Source: CAZKCI01 sp964584165 (GTDB lineage Bacteria > Auribacterota > Erginobacteria > Erginobacterales > CAZKCI01). Taken from it: 64,000 bases of DNA. A model generated the notes under the pieces. The model did not search any database. It was not told where the DNA came from and was given only the letters and a program-made list of their open reading frames with translations. Made by a program: the position numbers and the translations under genes. Each line of letters starts with the position of its first letter. Within the stretch, counting starts at the first letter, position 1. Positions 31,665-39,231 of this stretch are shown here, piece after piece. The stretch spans positions 58,769 to 122,768 of the forward strand of contig CAZOYW010000004.1 in the NCBI GenBank assembly GCA_964584165.1. The letters run 5' to 3'.

Positions 31665-32672
31665 ATGCCATCCTCCGCCGATCCCATCGCCGTCCCTTTC
31701 CGCCGCCGCCGGGTCCTGATCACCGGGGGCTTGGGATTCATCGGCTCGAACCTCGCCCTCCGCCTGGCCCGGGCCGGGGCCCGGGTGACGCTCGCCGACG
31801 CCATGATCGAGGGACACGGGGGGAACGTCTTCAACATCGCCCCCATCCGGGACGCGGTCGCGGTCAGCTTCTCCGACGTCCGCGACGAGAACGCAATGAA
31901 CTACCTCGTCCAGGGCCAGGAATACGTTTTCCACCTGGCCGGCCAGAACGACCACGTTCTCTCCCTCTCCAATCCCTTCCCGGACATCGACATCAACATC
32001 AAGGGCTCGGCGGTGGTGCTGGAGGCCTGCCGGAAGCACAACCCGAAAGCGCGGATCGTCTACACCGGGACCCGGGGCGAATACGGCTCGGCGGCCCTCC
32101 TCCCGGTCAAGGAGACCGCCCCGATCAACCCCAAGGGGATCTACGAGCTCTCCAACCTCACCGCCCAGCGGCTTTTCAAGATCTACCACGACAACCACGG
32201 GCTGAAGACCGTGGCCTTAAGGCTGACCAACATCTACGGCGAGCGGGCCCAGATGAAGCACAGCCGCTTCGGCGTGGCCAACTGGTTCATCCGCCTCGCC
32301 CTGGACAACGAGACGATCAAGGTCTTCGGCGACGGCTCGATCCGCCGCGACTTCCTCTACGTCGGGGACGCCGTGGAGGCGATCATGATGGCGGCCCGAT
32401 CGGAGAAGGCCTGGGGCGAGGTCTTCAACGTCGGCCACGACCGCCCCTCCTCCTTCCTCGAGCTCGCCGACCGGATCATCGCCGTGGCCGGGACGGGGAG
32501 ATGGGAGTTCGCCCCCTTCACGCCGGAGCGGAAACTCCAGGAGCCGGGGGACTTCTACTCGGACGTCACCAAGATCGGGACCGTGATCGGCTGGAAGCCG
32601 AAGACCGGCCTGGAGGAAGGACTGCGGGCGACCATCCGCTTCTACCGCAAACACAAGAAGCACTACTGGTAA
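31665..32672 (+). CDS. NAD-dependent epimerase/dehydratase (extended SDR) with atypical active site
   Basis: A 335-residue nucleotide-sugar SDR. The cofactor motif is GGLGFIG (21-27), with HLAGQND and a C-terminal sugar-binding region (RLTNIYGERAQM, VFGDGSIRRDFLYVGDA). The usual YxxxK is YELSN here (Tyr160, Asn164), so the catalytic lysine is replaced by asparagine; TGTRGEYG takes the place of the Ser/Thr segment. Either this belongs to a subfamily with another lysine or the activity is altered. Function in nucleotide-sugar conversion is inferred. Flanked downstream by a 393-bp gene-free repeat region. Confidence 0.8.
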   Translation: MPSSADPIAVPFRRRRVLITGGLGFIGSNLALRLARAGARVTLADAMIEGHGGNVFNIAPIRDAVAVSFSDVRDENAMNYLVQGQEYVFHLAGQNDHVLSLSNPFPDIDINIKGSAVVLEACRKHNPKARIVYTGTRGEYGSAALLPVKETAPINPKGIYELSNLTAQRLFKIYHDNHGLKTVALRLTNIYGERAQMKHSRFGVANWFIRLALDNETIKVFGDGSIRRDFLYVGDAVEAIMMAARSEKAWGEVFNVGHDRPSSFLELADRIIAVAGTGRWEFAPFTPERKLQEPGDFYSDVTKIGTVIGWKPKTGLEEGLRATIRFYRKHKKHYW

Positions 32673-32696
32673 AACATGCCGATGTCCACGAATTGA

Positions 32697-32985
32697 CGCG
32701 CCTGCGCGCTGTAGCGCTTCGGCGCGCAGGCGCGAATCTTCGCGAATAATCCGAAGGATCAGACTCTACACGATTCTGTGGGAGCGGCGTCCCTGCTTGC
32801 CCCGCATCCCAAGAATTCACTCGGGGCCGCGATCCGGGCTGGTCAAGAATAAGCAGACGATCGAATAGGATTCAATAGGATGAGCCCGGTCGGCCTGCGT
32901 TATCCTATTCCATCCTATTCGATCGTCTGTTTATAATGCCAAGTCGATTCGGATCGCGGCGAGACGCCGCTCCCACAGAACGAGA
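32697..32985. repeat. gene-free spacer made of nested inverted repeats
   Basis: The spacer 32673-33065 has no gene. It holds a hairpin at 32697-32736 (GCGCCTGCGCGC with GCGCGCAGGCGC) and an outer pair TGTGGGAGCGGCGTC (32776-32790) and GACGCCGCTCCCACA (about 32964-32978). Between these lies the AATAGGAT element at 32854-32929. Confidence 0.85.
32854..32929. repeat. palindromic AATAGGAT element, copy 2 (inverted relative to copy 1)
   Basis: Arms CAGACGATCGAATAGGA and complement enclose GAGCCCGGTCGGCC, the reverse complement of the centre in copy 1 (16649-16728). This orientation change suggests mobility, or symmetrical exchange of the whole element. Confidence 0.92.
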
Positions 32986-33065
32986 GAAGAACAGGCGACC
33001 AGAATCGTTCAGTAATCCGTGAGATCCGTGTAATCCGTGGTTCCGTTTTTTGCCTGCGGCCGGCC

Positions 33066-34184
33066 ATGATCCCGCTCAACGACCTCGCGAAAAGCTACCG
33101 GAGTCTGAAGAACGAGATCGACGCCGCGGTCCTGCGCGTCCTCTCCCGGGGTTGGTATATCCTGGGCGAGGAGGGGGAGCGCCTGGAGGCGGAGTTCGCC
33201 CGCTACTGCGGAGCCCGCCACGGCGTCGGCGCCGGCTCCGGGACGGAGGCCCTCCACCTGGCGCTCGCCGCCGCGGGCTTGAGCCCGGGGGACGAGGTCG
33301 CGACCTCCCCCCTCACCGCCGTCCCCACCGTCTCGGCGATCGAGCTCGCCGGCGGCCGCCCGGTCTTCTGCGACGTCGATCCCGAAACCCTCACCCTGGC
33401 GCCCAGCGCCCTGGAGCGCCTCCTGGAGCGGAGGAAAGGAAAGAAAGGGAGCCGTCTCCGGGCGGTCGTCCCCGTCCACCTCTACGGCCAGCCCTGCGCC
33501 ATGGGGCCGATCCGCGAGCTTGCGGCGGCGCACTCCCTCCTGGTGGTCGAGGACGCCGCCCAGTCCCACGGGGCGGCGTACGGCGGGAAAAAAGTCGGAA
33601 CCCTCGGTCTCGCCGCCGCCTTCAGCTTCTACCCGACGAAGAACCTGGGGGCCTTCGGCGACGCCGGGATGGTGACCACCGACGACGCCGCCCTGGCCTC
33701 CCGGCTGAGGATGCTCCGGAACTACGGGGAGGAGAGCAAGTACCGCACGGTCGTCCGCGGCTGGAACTCCCGCCTCGACGAGGTCCAGGCGGCGATCCTG
33801 CGGGCCAAGCTTCCCCACCTCGACGCCGGGAACGCCGTCCGGAGGAAGTACGCCCACTACTACCGGATCCTCCTGGAGAAGGCGCCGGTGACTCCCCCCG
33901 GGGAGAGGGAGGACTCTCGCCACGTCTTCCACCTCTACGTGGTCCGCTCGAGGCAGCGGGACCGCCTGCGGGAGTGGCTCAAGGCCAAGGAGATCATGAC
34001 CGCGGTCCACTACCCCGTCCTCGTCCCCTTCCAGCCCGCCTACCGCGACCTCGGCTACCGGGCGGGGGACTTCCCCGTCGCGGAGCGGGCCGTCTCCGAG
34101 ATCCTCACCCTTCCCCTGGCCCCGGAGCTCAGCGAGGAGCAGATCGGAGAGGTCGCCGCCGCGGTCCGCTCCTTCCCGGGCTGA
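33066..34184 (+). CDS. DegT/DnrJ/EryC1/StrS-type sugar aminotransferase
   Basis: A PLP-dependent enzyme that aminates keto-nucleotide sugars or related compounds. The 372 residues show the whole family pattern: IPLNDLAKSYRSL, GAGSGTEALHLAL (phosphate site), EDAAQSHGAAY with Asp163, FYPTKNLGAFGDAG with the Schiff-base Lys192, and RNYGEESKY. No methyl- or amino-sugar 4,6-dehydratase is directly adjacent, but SDR genes lie on both sides of the wider locus. ATG 33066 has no strong ribosome site. Confidence 0.92.
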   Translation: MIPLNDLAKSYRSLKNEIDAAVLRVLSRGWYILGEEGERLEAEFARYCGARHGVGAGSGTEALHLALAAAGLSPGDEVATSPLTAVPTVSAIELAGGRPVFCDVDPETLTLAPSALERLLERRKGKKGSRLRAVVPVHLYGQPCAMGPIRELAAAHSLLVVEDAAQSHGAAYGGKKVGTLGLAAAFSFYPTKNLGAFGDAGMVTTDDAALASRLRMLRNYGEESKYRTVVRGWNSRLDEVQAAILRAKLPHLDAGNAVRRKYAHYYRILLEKAPVTPPGEREDSRHVFHLYVVRSRQRDRLREWLKAKEIMTAVHYPVLVPFQPAYRDLGYRAGDFPVAERAVSEILTLPLAPELSEEQIGEVAAAVRSFPG

Positions 34185-34191
34185 AAAGACT

Positions 34192-34270
34192 TGCCACCAA
34201 GGCACCAAGGCACGAAGGAAAACCGGATTGAAATATTCCCGAGTCTTTGTGCCTTCGTGCCTTAGTGGCA
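34192..34270. repeat. inverted GGCACCAAGG element, copy 2
   Basis: TGCCACCAAGGCACCAAGGC at 34192-34211 faces CCTTCGTGCCTTAGTGGCA at 34252-34270. Same family as 8536-8623. It fills the spacer between the aminotransferase and the methyltransferase. Confidence 0.9.
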
Positions 34271-34286
34271 TAAAAGGGTCGATGTT

Positions 34287-35033
34287 ATGGAAAAGCGCGA
34301 ATACCGGGTGATGTTCGAGATCGAGGACGGCTACTGGTGGTACGCCGCCCTCCGCGATCTCGTGGACTCCCTCCTGGGGAAGTACGGCCCGGCCGGGGAG
34401 GGGGGGCGGCTGCTCGACGCCGGCTGCGGCACGGGCGGGTTCCTCTGCCGCCGCCCGCCCGGATCGAGCTTCGGCTTCGACGTTTCGGAGGAGGCGCTCT
34501 CTTTCTGCGCCCGGCGGAAGATTCCCTCCCTGGCCCGGGCCTCCGCCGCCCAGATCCCCTACGCCTCCGGGTCCTTCGACGCCGTCGTCTCCTGCGACAT
34601 GCTCTACTACCTCTGGGCGGGGGACGACCAGCGGGGGATCAGGGAGTTTCACCGGGTCCTGAAGCCGGGGGGGATCGTGGTCTTGAACCTCCCGGCCCTG
34701 GATTTCTTGAAGAGCGAGCACGACCGGGCGGTCCACGTCACCCACCGCTACTCGCGGGGCGAAATCGTCGGCAAGCTTTCAGCGGCGGGTTTCACCGTGC
34801 TTCGGGCGAGCTACCGCAACTCGCTCCTGCTGCCGCTGCTGGTCCTGCTCCGCCTCAAGGACAAACTCTTCCTCCCCCGGGCGGAGGAGGCGCATTCCGA
34901 CCTGAAGCCGCTCCCCCGTCCCCTGAACGCCCTCCTCACGCGGGTCCTCCTCTTCGAGAACCGGCTCGTCCTCGCCGGTCTATCCTTCCCCGCCGGCCTC
35001 TCCGTCGTCTGCGTCGGTCGGAAGGAAAAGTGA
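34287..35033 (+). CDS. SAM-dependent methyltransferase (class I)
   Basis: A 248-residue enzyme: SAM motif I LLDAGCGTGGFLCRRPPG (about 43-60), FGFDVSEEALSFCARR, SFDAVVSCDMLYYLWAGDD and HRVLKPGGIVVLNLPA. The N-terminal FEIEDGYWWYAALRDLV is typical of methyltransferases found in polysaccharide loci. Target unknown. The TGA stop lies in GTGATCAG repeat words that continue to 35070, where the convergent radical SAM gene also stops. Confidence 0.85.
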   Translation: MEKREYRVMFEIEDGYWWYAALRDLVDSLLGKYGPAGEGGRLLDAGCGTGGFLCRRPPGSSFGFDVSEEALSFCARRKIPSLARASAAQIPYASGSFDAVVSCDMLYYLWAGDDQRGIREFHRVLKPGGIVVLNLPALDFLKSEHDRAVHVTHRYSRGEIVGKLSAAGFTVLRASYRNSLLLPLLVLLRLKDKLFLPRAEEAHSDLKPLPRPLNALLTRVLLFENRLVLAGLSFPAGLSVVCVGRKEK

Positions 35034-35070
35034 TCAGTAACTGATCACTGATTACTGATCACTGATCACT
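35029..35070. repeat. TGATCAG/TGATTAC heptad array between convergent genes
   Basis: Words TGATCAGTAACTGATCACTG and relatives form a self-complementary array of about 40 bases. It contains the stop codons of both the plus-strand methyltransferase (35031-35033) and the minus-strand radical SAM gene (35066-35068). Same family as 20765-20790, 43645-43686 and 48062-48151. Confidence 0.93.
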
Positions 35071-36508
35071 TGGTTGCGGTTACTGCTTTCCGGCCCGGGA
35101 GCATGTTGCGCAGGTAATAGCCGAGGTAATAGAAGGCGCGATACTCCCGGGTCTTGAGCATGGTCAGAAGGTCGAGGAAGAGGGGGAAGAGGGGGAGGTA
35201 GCGGAAGAGGCGGTAGACCTTTCGGTCCAGGATCCAGCGGACCGCCCGCGGGGGGAGGAGGGGGAGGAGCTTGAAGACGGCCTCGAAGTTCTTCGTGACC
35301 GCGTTCTCCACCGATCCCCCGGAGAGGTACATCTTCTCCCGCCCCTGGTTGATGGACTCCACCTTCTCCGGAGGGAGGTTAGCCCGCCCGATGATCTCGG
35401 TGGCGGGGAAGTAGGAGAGGTAGTAGTAGGTGAAGCGGTTCGGAGGGTGCTCGGTGTAGAAACGGGCCGCCGCGACGAGGTCCTCCTCGGTCTCCCCGGG
35501 GAAGCCGACCATGTGGTCGATGTGCGTCTTCAACCCCGCCTTTTTGATCGCGTCCAGTGATTCGGCGATCCGCTCGTTGGACATGTGGCGGTTGAGGAGG
35601 TCCTTGCGGATTCGCGGGTTGAGGGTTTGCACGCCGATGTCGATCGCCTCGCAGCCGTGCTCCCGGAGCAGGACGGCGGTGTCGTAGTCGATGATCGTGG
35701 GGTGGGTGAGGCAGCGGAAGCTGACGCCGAACTCGCGCTGGAAGGCCGGAAGGAAGTCCTTGAGCCACTTGCGGTCTAGTGTGAAGTTGTCGTCCATGAA
35801 GTTGACGGCGTCGAAGCGGAAGCGCTCCCGTCCCCAGGCGAGCTCGGCCAGGACGTTCCCGACGGACCGTTTCCGGCGGGGGTGGCCGTAGAGGCGGTGG
35901 AGGACGGAGTTGCAGCAGTAGGTGCAGTCGAAGGGACAGTCCCGGGCGGTCATCAGGGTGTAGGACTTCTGGGAGAAGAAGGGGGCGAAGAGGTCCTTGT
36001 CGGGGAAGGGGACGGAGTCGAGGTCGGCGATGGGCGGCCGGACCTCGCGGCGGACGACCTTCCCGCCTTCCTTCCTCCAGATGTTGGGCGCGTCGCGGCT
36101 GCCCGCGGCGAGGTCGAGGATGGCGCCTTCCCCCTCGCCCACGACCACGTAGTCGACGGCCGGCTCCCGGATGACCAGCTCGGGGACGGAGGTGGGGTGG
36201 ATCCCGCCGAAAACGATGGGAATGTCCGCCCGCTTCTTGACGTCGGCGGCGACGGAGAGGGCCCAGCGGTAGGTGTCGGTGAGGACCGAGAAGGCGACCA
36301 GGTCTGGATGGCCCGCGAGGATCCCGTCCACCACCTCCCGCCGGCGGTCGAAGAGGCGGGCGAGGGAGGGGATGTCGAGCCAGTATTTGTCGTTGAAGAG
36401 GGCGGGGTCGAAGACCAGGCGGGTCTCGTGTCCCGCCTGGCGGAGGACGGAGGAGAGGTATCCCACGCCGAGGTTTTCCGCCCCCAGGCAGGCGAAGGTT
36501 ATTTTCAC
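35066..36508 (-). CDS. B12-binding-domain radical SAM protein
   Basis: A 480-residue protein with an N-terminal cobalamin-type Rossmann domain (LGVGYLSSVLRQAGHETR, IVFGGIHPTSVPELV). The radical SAM domain has Cys191, Cys195 and Cys198 in RDCPFDCTYCCN. Further barrel elements are DAVNFMDDNFTL and DHMVGFPGETEEDL. The DxHxxG cobalamin motif is absent. The C terminus is rich in aromatic and hydrophobic residues (YRLFRYLPLFPLFLDLLTM), suggesting membrane contact. Distinct from, but the same class as, the gene at 23120. Substrate unknown; lipid or glycan modification is inferred from context. Confidence 0.87.
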   Translation of the reverse strand: MKITFACLGAENLGVGYLSSVLRQAGHETRLVFDPALFNDKYWLDIPSLARLFDRRREVVDGILAGHPDLVAFSVLTDTYRWALSVAADVKKRADIPIVFGGIHPTSVPELVIREPAVDYVVVGEGEGAILDLAAGSRDAPNIWRKEGGKVVRREVRPPIADLDSVPFPDKDLFAPFFSQKSYTLMTARDCPFDCTYCCNSVLHRLYGHPRRKRSVGNVLAELAWGRERFRFDAVNFMDDNFTLDRKWLKDFLPAFQREFGVSFRCLTHPTIIDYDTAVLLREHGCEAIDIGVQTLNPRIRKDLLNRHMSNERIAESLDAIKKAGLKTHIDHMVGFPGETEEDLVAAARFYTEHPPNRFTYYYLSYFPATEIIGRANLPPEKVESINQGREKMYLSGGSVENAVTKNFEAVFKLLPLLPPRAVRWILDRKVYRLFRYLPLFPLFLDLLTMLKTREYRAFYYLGYYLRNMLPGRKAVTATK

Positions 36509-36539
36509 GTTGCAGAGTTTTCCGTAGGCCCCGATTCTG

Positions 36540-36745
36540 TCGGGGCGCCGCTGTAGGCCCGCTCCCCGCCTACGCGCTCCGCGCTACGGCGGACAAGTGC
36601 GAGCGGGCGCGCCAGGCCGGTCGCCGCTGTAGGCCCGCTCTATGAGCGGGCGCGACGGGCTTGACGCCGCTTCACAGAAGCGGCCTACAAGCCGCGACGG
36701 GCCTGGCCGCCGCTTCACAGAACCGGCCTACAGACCGGCCGCCTC
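36540..36745. repeat. GTAGGCCCGCTC repeat block
   Basis: Multiple copies of TGTAGGCCCGCTC and GAGCGGGCGCG, plus CCGCTTCACAGAA(G/C)CGGCCTAC units, form overlapping hairpins across the spacer and into the end of the following minus-strand gene, whose stop at 36728 lies in the block. Related to 39085-39222. Confidence 0.88.
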
Positions 36746-38923
36746 CTGCGCGGGGCTGGTTGGGAAATAAGTGTAGCCGATCACGCCGCCCGCCCGGTTC
36801 TTAATCACATCGAGGCGGACCGGGGGGACGCGCCCGCGCAGGCCATCGAGGAGGTCCCGGGAAAGGTCCGGGTTGGCGATCAGGAGGACGGATTTCCCCT
36901 CCTGGGCCTCGGCCGCCGCCAGCCCCTGGGCCGTCTCTTGGAAGGTCCAGAAGCGGTAGTAGGGGTTGGTCTCCCGCAGTCCCCGCCGCGGCTGTCCCCA
37001 GATGTCGAGCGGCTCCCCGAAGGCATAGTAGAGCTTGTTGACCCGGGGATAGGCGAGAAACTCCAGCAGCCACTCGGAGAACTGGGGGCGGGGGAGGATG
37101 ACGTCCGCGTGGTAGCCTTCGTCGAGCCGCCGGGCGAACTCCTCGCCAAACTCGCGGATGTCGCGGTGGTAGTTGAGGGCGTAGGAGGGGGTGGTGAAGT
37201 AGACCGTGATCCCGTTGACCCCGACCACGAAGAGGAGGCCGGCCGCCGCGATCCCCGCCAGGATCCCGCCCGGGCGTCCGGCGGCACGCCGGGCGCCGGA
37301 GATGAAGGCGTCTACGGCCAGGGCGGCCAGGGTGCAGAGGGGGATGAGGAGGAGGAACCCCCGGCGGGTGGCCCCCCGGTCGACCATGGGCGAGATCAGG
37401 GCGACCGGGAGGAGAAAGAGGAAGAGGCAGGCGAGGGGAAAAAAATAACGGCCGTGGAAGGCCCTCCCGAGGCAGACGCCGGCGCCGACCAGGAAGAGGA
37501 GGAAGACGGACCGGTGGAGGAGGGGCGCGTCGACGGCGGGGTAGGCCCAGGACATCGCCTTCTCGAAGACCATGCCGTAGAGATGCTCGAGGTCGTTCAC
37601 GATGTCGCGGAGCGCCCAGTCCAGGTCGAAGCCCCCGGTCTGCCCCGCCGTTCCCCCGACGTAGTGATCGGTGATGCTGACGCCGATGACCTGCTTCTCG
37701 AGCGGGGCGATCAGGGAGGCGAAGAGGTAGAAGCAGACGAGGAAGGAGAGGAAGCCGACGATGTGCCGGGGGAGGGATTTCCGGTTGGTCAGGAGTTTGT
37801 GAATCCAGAGCAGCCCGGTCAGGGGGAGGAGGGTCTTGCTGGGGACGTAGAAGTAGGAGTAGCCGGCGAGGAGAGTCCCGGCCAGGGGGTAGTACCAGGG
37901 GCCGCGGTTCAGGGCCCGCTCAAAGAGGAAAAGGACGAGGAGGCAGTTGAAGGCGGTGAAGCCGATGTAGATGCCGAGGTGGGTGGAACCGAGGAACCAG
38001 GGGCTGACCGAGAGGAGGAAGGCCCCGATCACGCCGGTCCGCGCCCCGTAGAGGTCGGCGAGGAGGCGATAGAGCATGGCGACGGCGGCGAGCGCCCAGA
38101 AGCCCCCCGCCGCCCGCATGACGCCGATGGTGGGCTCGAAGAGGCGGAAGAGGAGGGCTACCCAGTACACGTAGGGTCCGTAGGCCCCTCCCTGGTAGTC
38201 GCGCTCGATGTAGGACCAGAGGACGGTGTGATAGGCTCCATCGCCTTCGACGACCTGGAGGGCGGAGAGGCCGTTGGCGACCTCGTAGTCGTTCACCGTG
38301 TAGAGATATTGGTCGATGCGGAAAAAGGTGTTACAGAGGGCGACGAGGAGGATCGGCACGAGAAGGAGGGCGGTCCCGCCGGTTTTCTTCGGGGCCGGGT
38401 CCGCCATCTCCCCGCGCCGGATTCGGAGGGAGGAGACGGCGGCGGCGGCGATGGCGACGAAGTACCAGCGCCAGCCCAGGCGCAGGTTGCCCGCGAGGAG
38501 CAAGCCCTGGGCCTTGACCGCGACCGCGAGGGCGAGCGCGATCCAGAAGATCCGCCAACCCCGCCAGCGGGCGAGGACGATCGAGAGAAACCCGAAGAGA
38601 AAGAGCGCGGCCACTCCTCCGGCGCGCATCGCCGGCCCCTTCGCGGCGATCAGCCCATTCAGCTTGCCGGAGAGGTCGAAGACGGCCTGGAAGGCGGGGG
38701 CGGCGAAGGCGAAGCTCTCCCGCCCCGCCTGGATGTTCCCGGTCGACACCGCCAGGGCGAGGTAGAAGGCGGCCAGGGCGATGGCGAGGCCGGGGAGGTG
38801 GGCGATCCCCCGTCGGACCCTGTCCGTGGCAAACGTCCCTCTCGCCCGGAGGCCGAGGGCGACGAGGGAGAGGGCGAGGAAGCCCAGGATGACTTGGATC
38901 GGCGTCGGCAGGGCGCTGGTCAT
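36728..38923 (-). CDS. GT-C (GT39-like) membrane glycosyltransferase
   Basis: A 731-residue multi-pass membrane protein. Extra N-terminal membrane helices (about 180 residues) precede a GT39-like core: YTVNDYEVANGLSALQVVEG (acidic first loop), YGPYVYWVALLFRLFEPTIG and SVSPWFLGSTHLGIYIGFTA. A soluble C-terminal part of about 150 residues ends GVIGYTYFPTSPAQ. Its layout resembles the protein at 25572-27692 and likewise lacks the novel domain. I choose ATG 38923; TTG 38941 is possible, neither with a ribosome site. It diverges from the GT-C gene at 39232. Specificity unknown. Confidence 0.75.
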   Translation of the reverse strand: MTSALPTPIQVILGFLALSLVALGLRARGTFATDRVRRGIAHLPGLAIALAAFYLALAVSTGNIQAGRESFAFAAPAFQAVFDLSGKLNGLIAAKGPAMRAGGVAALFLFGFLSIVLARWRGWRIFWIALALAVAVKAQGLLLAGNLRLGWRWYFVAIAAAAVSSLRIRRGEMADPAPKKTGGTALLLVPILLVALCNTFFRIDQYLYTVNDYEVANGLSALQVVEGDGAYHTVLWSYIERDYQGGAYGPYVYWVALLFRLFEPTIGVMRAAGGFWALAAVAMLYRLLADLYGARTGVIGAFLLSVSPWFLGSTHLGIYIGFTAFNCLLVLFLFERALNRGPWYYPLAGTLLAGYSYFYVPSKTLLPLTGLLWIHKLLTNRKSLPRHIVGFLSFLVCFYLFASLIAPLEKQVIGVSITDHYVGGTAGQTGGFDLDWALRDIVNDLEHLYGMVFEKAMSWAYPAVDAPLLHRSVFLLFLVGAGVCLGRAFHGRYFFPLACLFLFLLPVALISPMVDRGATRRGFLLLIPLCTLAALAVDAFISGARRAAGRPGGILAGIAAAGLLFVVGVNGITVYFTTPSYALNYHRDIREFGEEFARRLDEGYHADVILPRPQFSEWLLEFLAYPRVNKLYYAFGEPLDIWGQPRRGLRETNPYYRFWTFQETAQGLAAAEAQEGKSVLLIANPDLSRDLLDGLRGRVPPVRLDVIKNRAGGVIGYTYFPTSPAQEAAGL

Positions 38924-39084
38924 AAAAAGCAAGAAGTGCAAGGTGTAAAATGTAAGGGGTAACGGGGGAAACGATCGGACGAATACCCCGGGCGTATACC
39001 TTCCCTTCCCCCCGAAGCCCTGGATTGTATATAATTATTAGCTTGGATGGTCAAACGGATTTGCGCCTGGTATTGTCCCGCGGT

Positions 39085-39222
39085 TTCTGTAGGCCCGCTC
39101 TCCGCCTACGCACTCTGCGCTGCGGCGGACAAGTGTGAGCGGGCGCGGTGGCCTGGCCGCCGGTTCACACTTGTCCGCCATAGCCCGTAGGGCGGAGGCG
39201 GAGAACCGGCCGATAGGAACGG
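39085..39222. repeat. GTAGGCCCGCTC repeat block between divergent GT-C genes
   Basis: TGTAGGCCCGCTCTCCGCC, GAGCGGGCGCG, ACACTTGTCCGCC and GGCGGACAAGTGTGAG words pair with each other over about 140 bases. A TATAAT at 39030-39035 has no good -35. Otherwise nothing was recognised in the gene-free stretch 38924-39231. Confidence 0.85.
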
Positions 39223-39231
39223 CCGATACGC

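Noticed and set aside
39030..39035. Consensus TATAAT upstream of the GT-C gene at 39232
   Set aside because: No acceptable -35 at 16-18 bases and almost 200 bases of repeat before the start codon.
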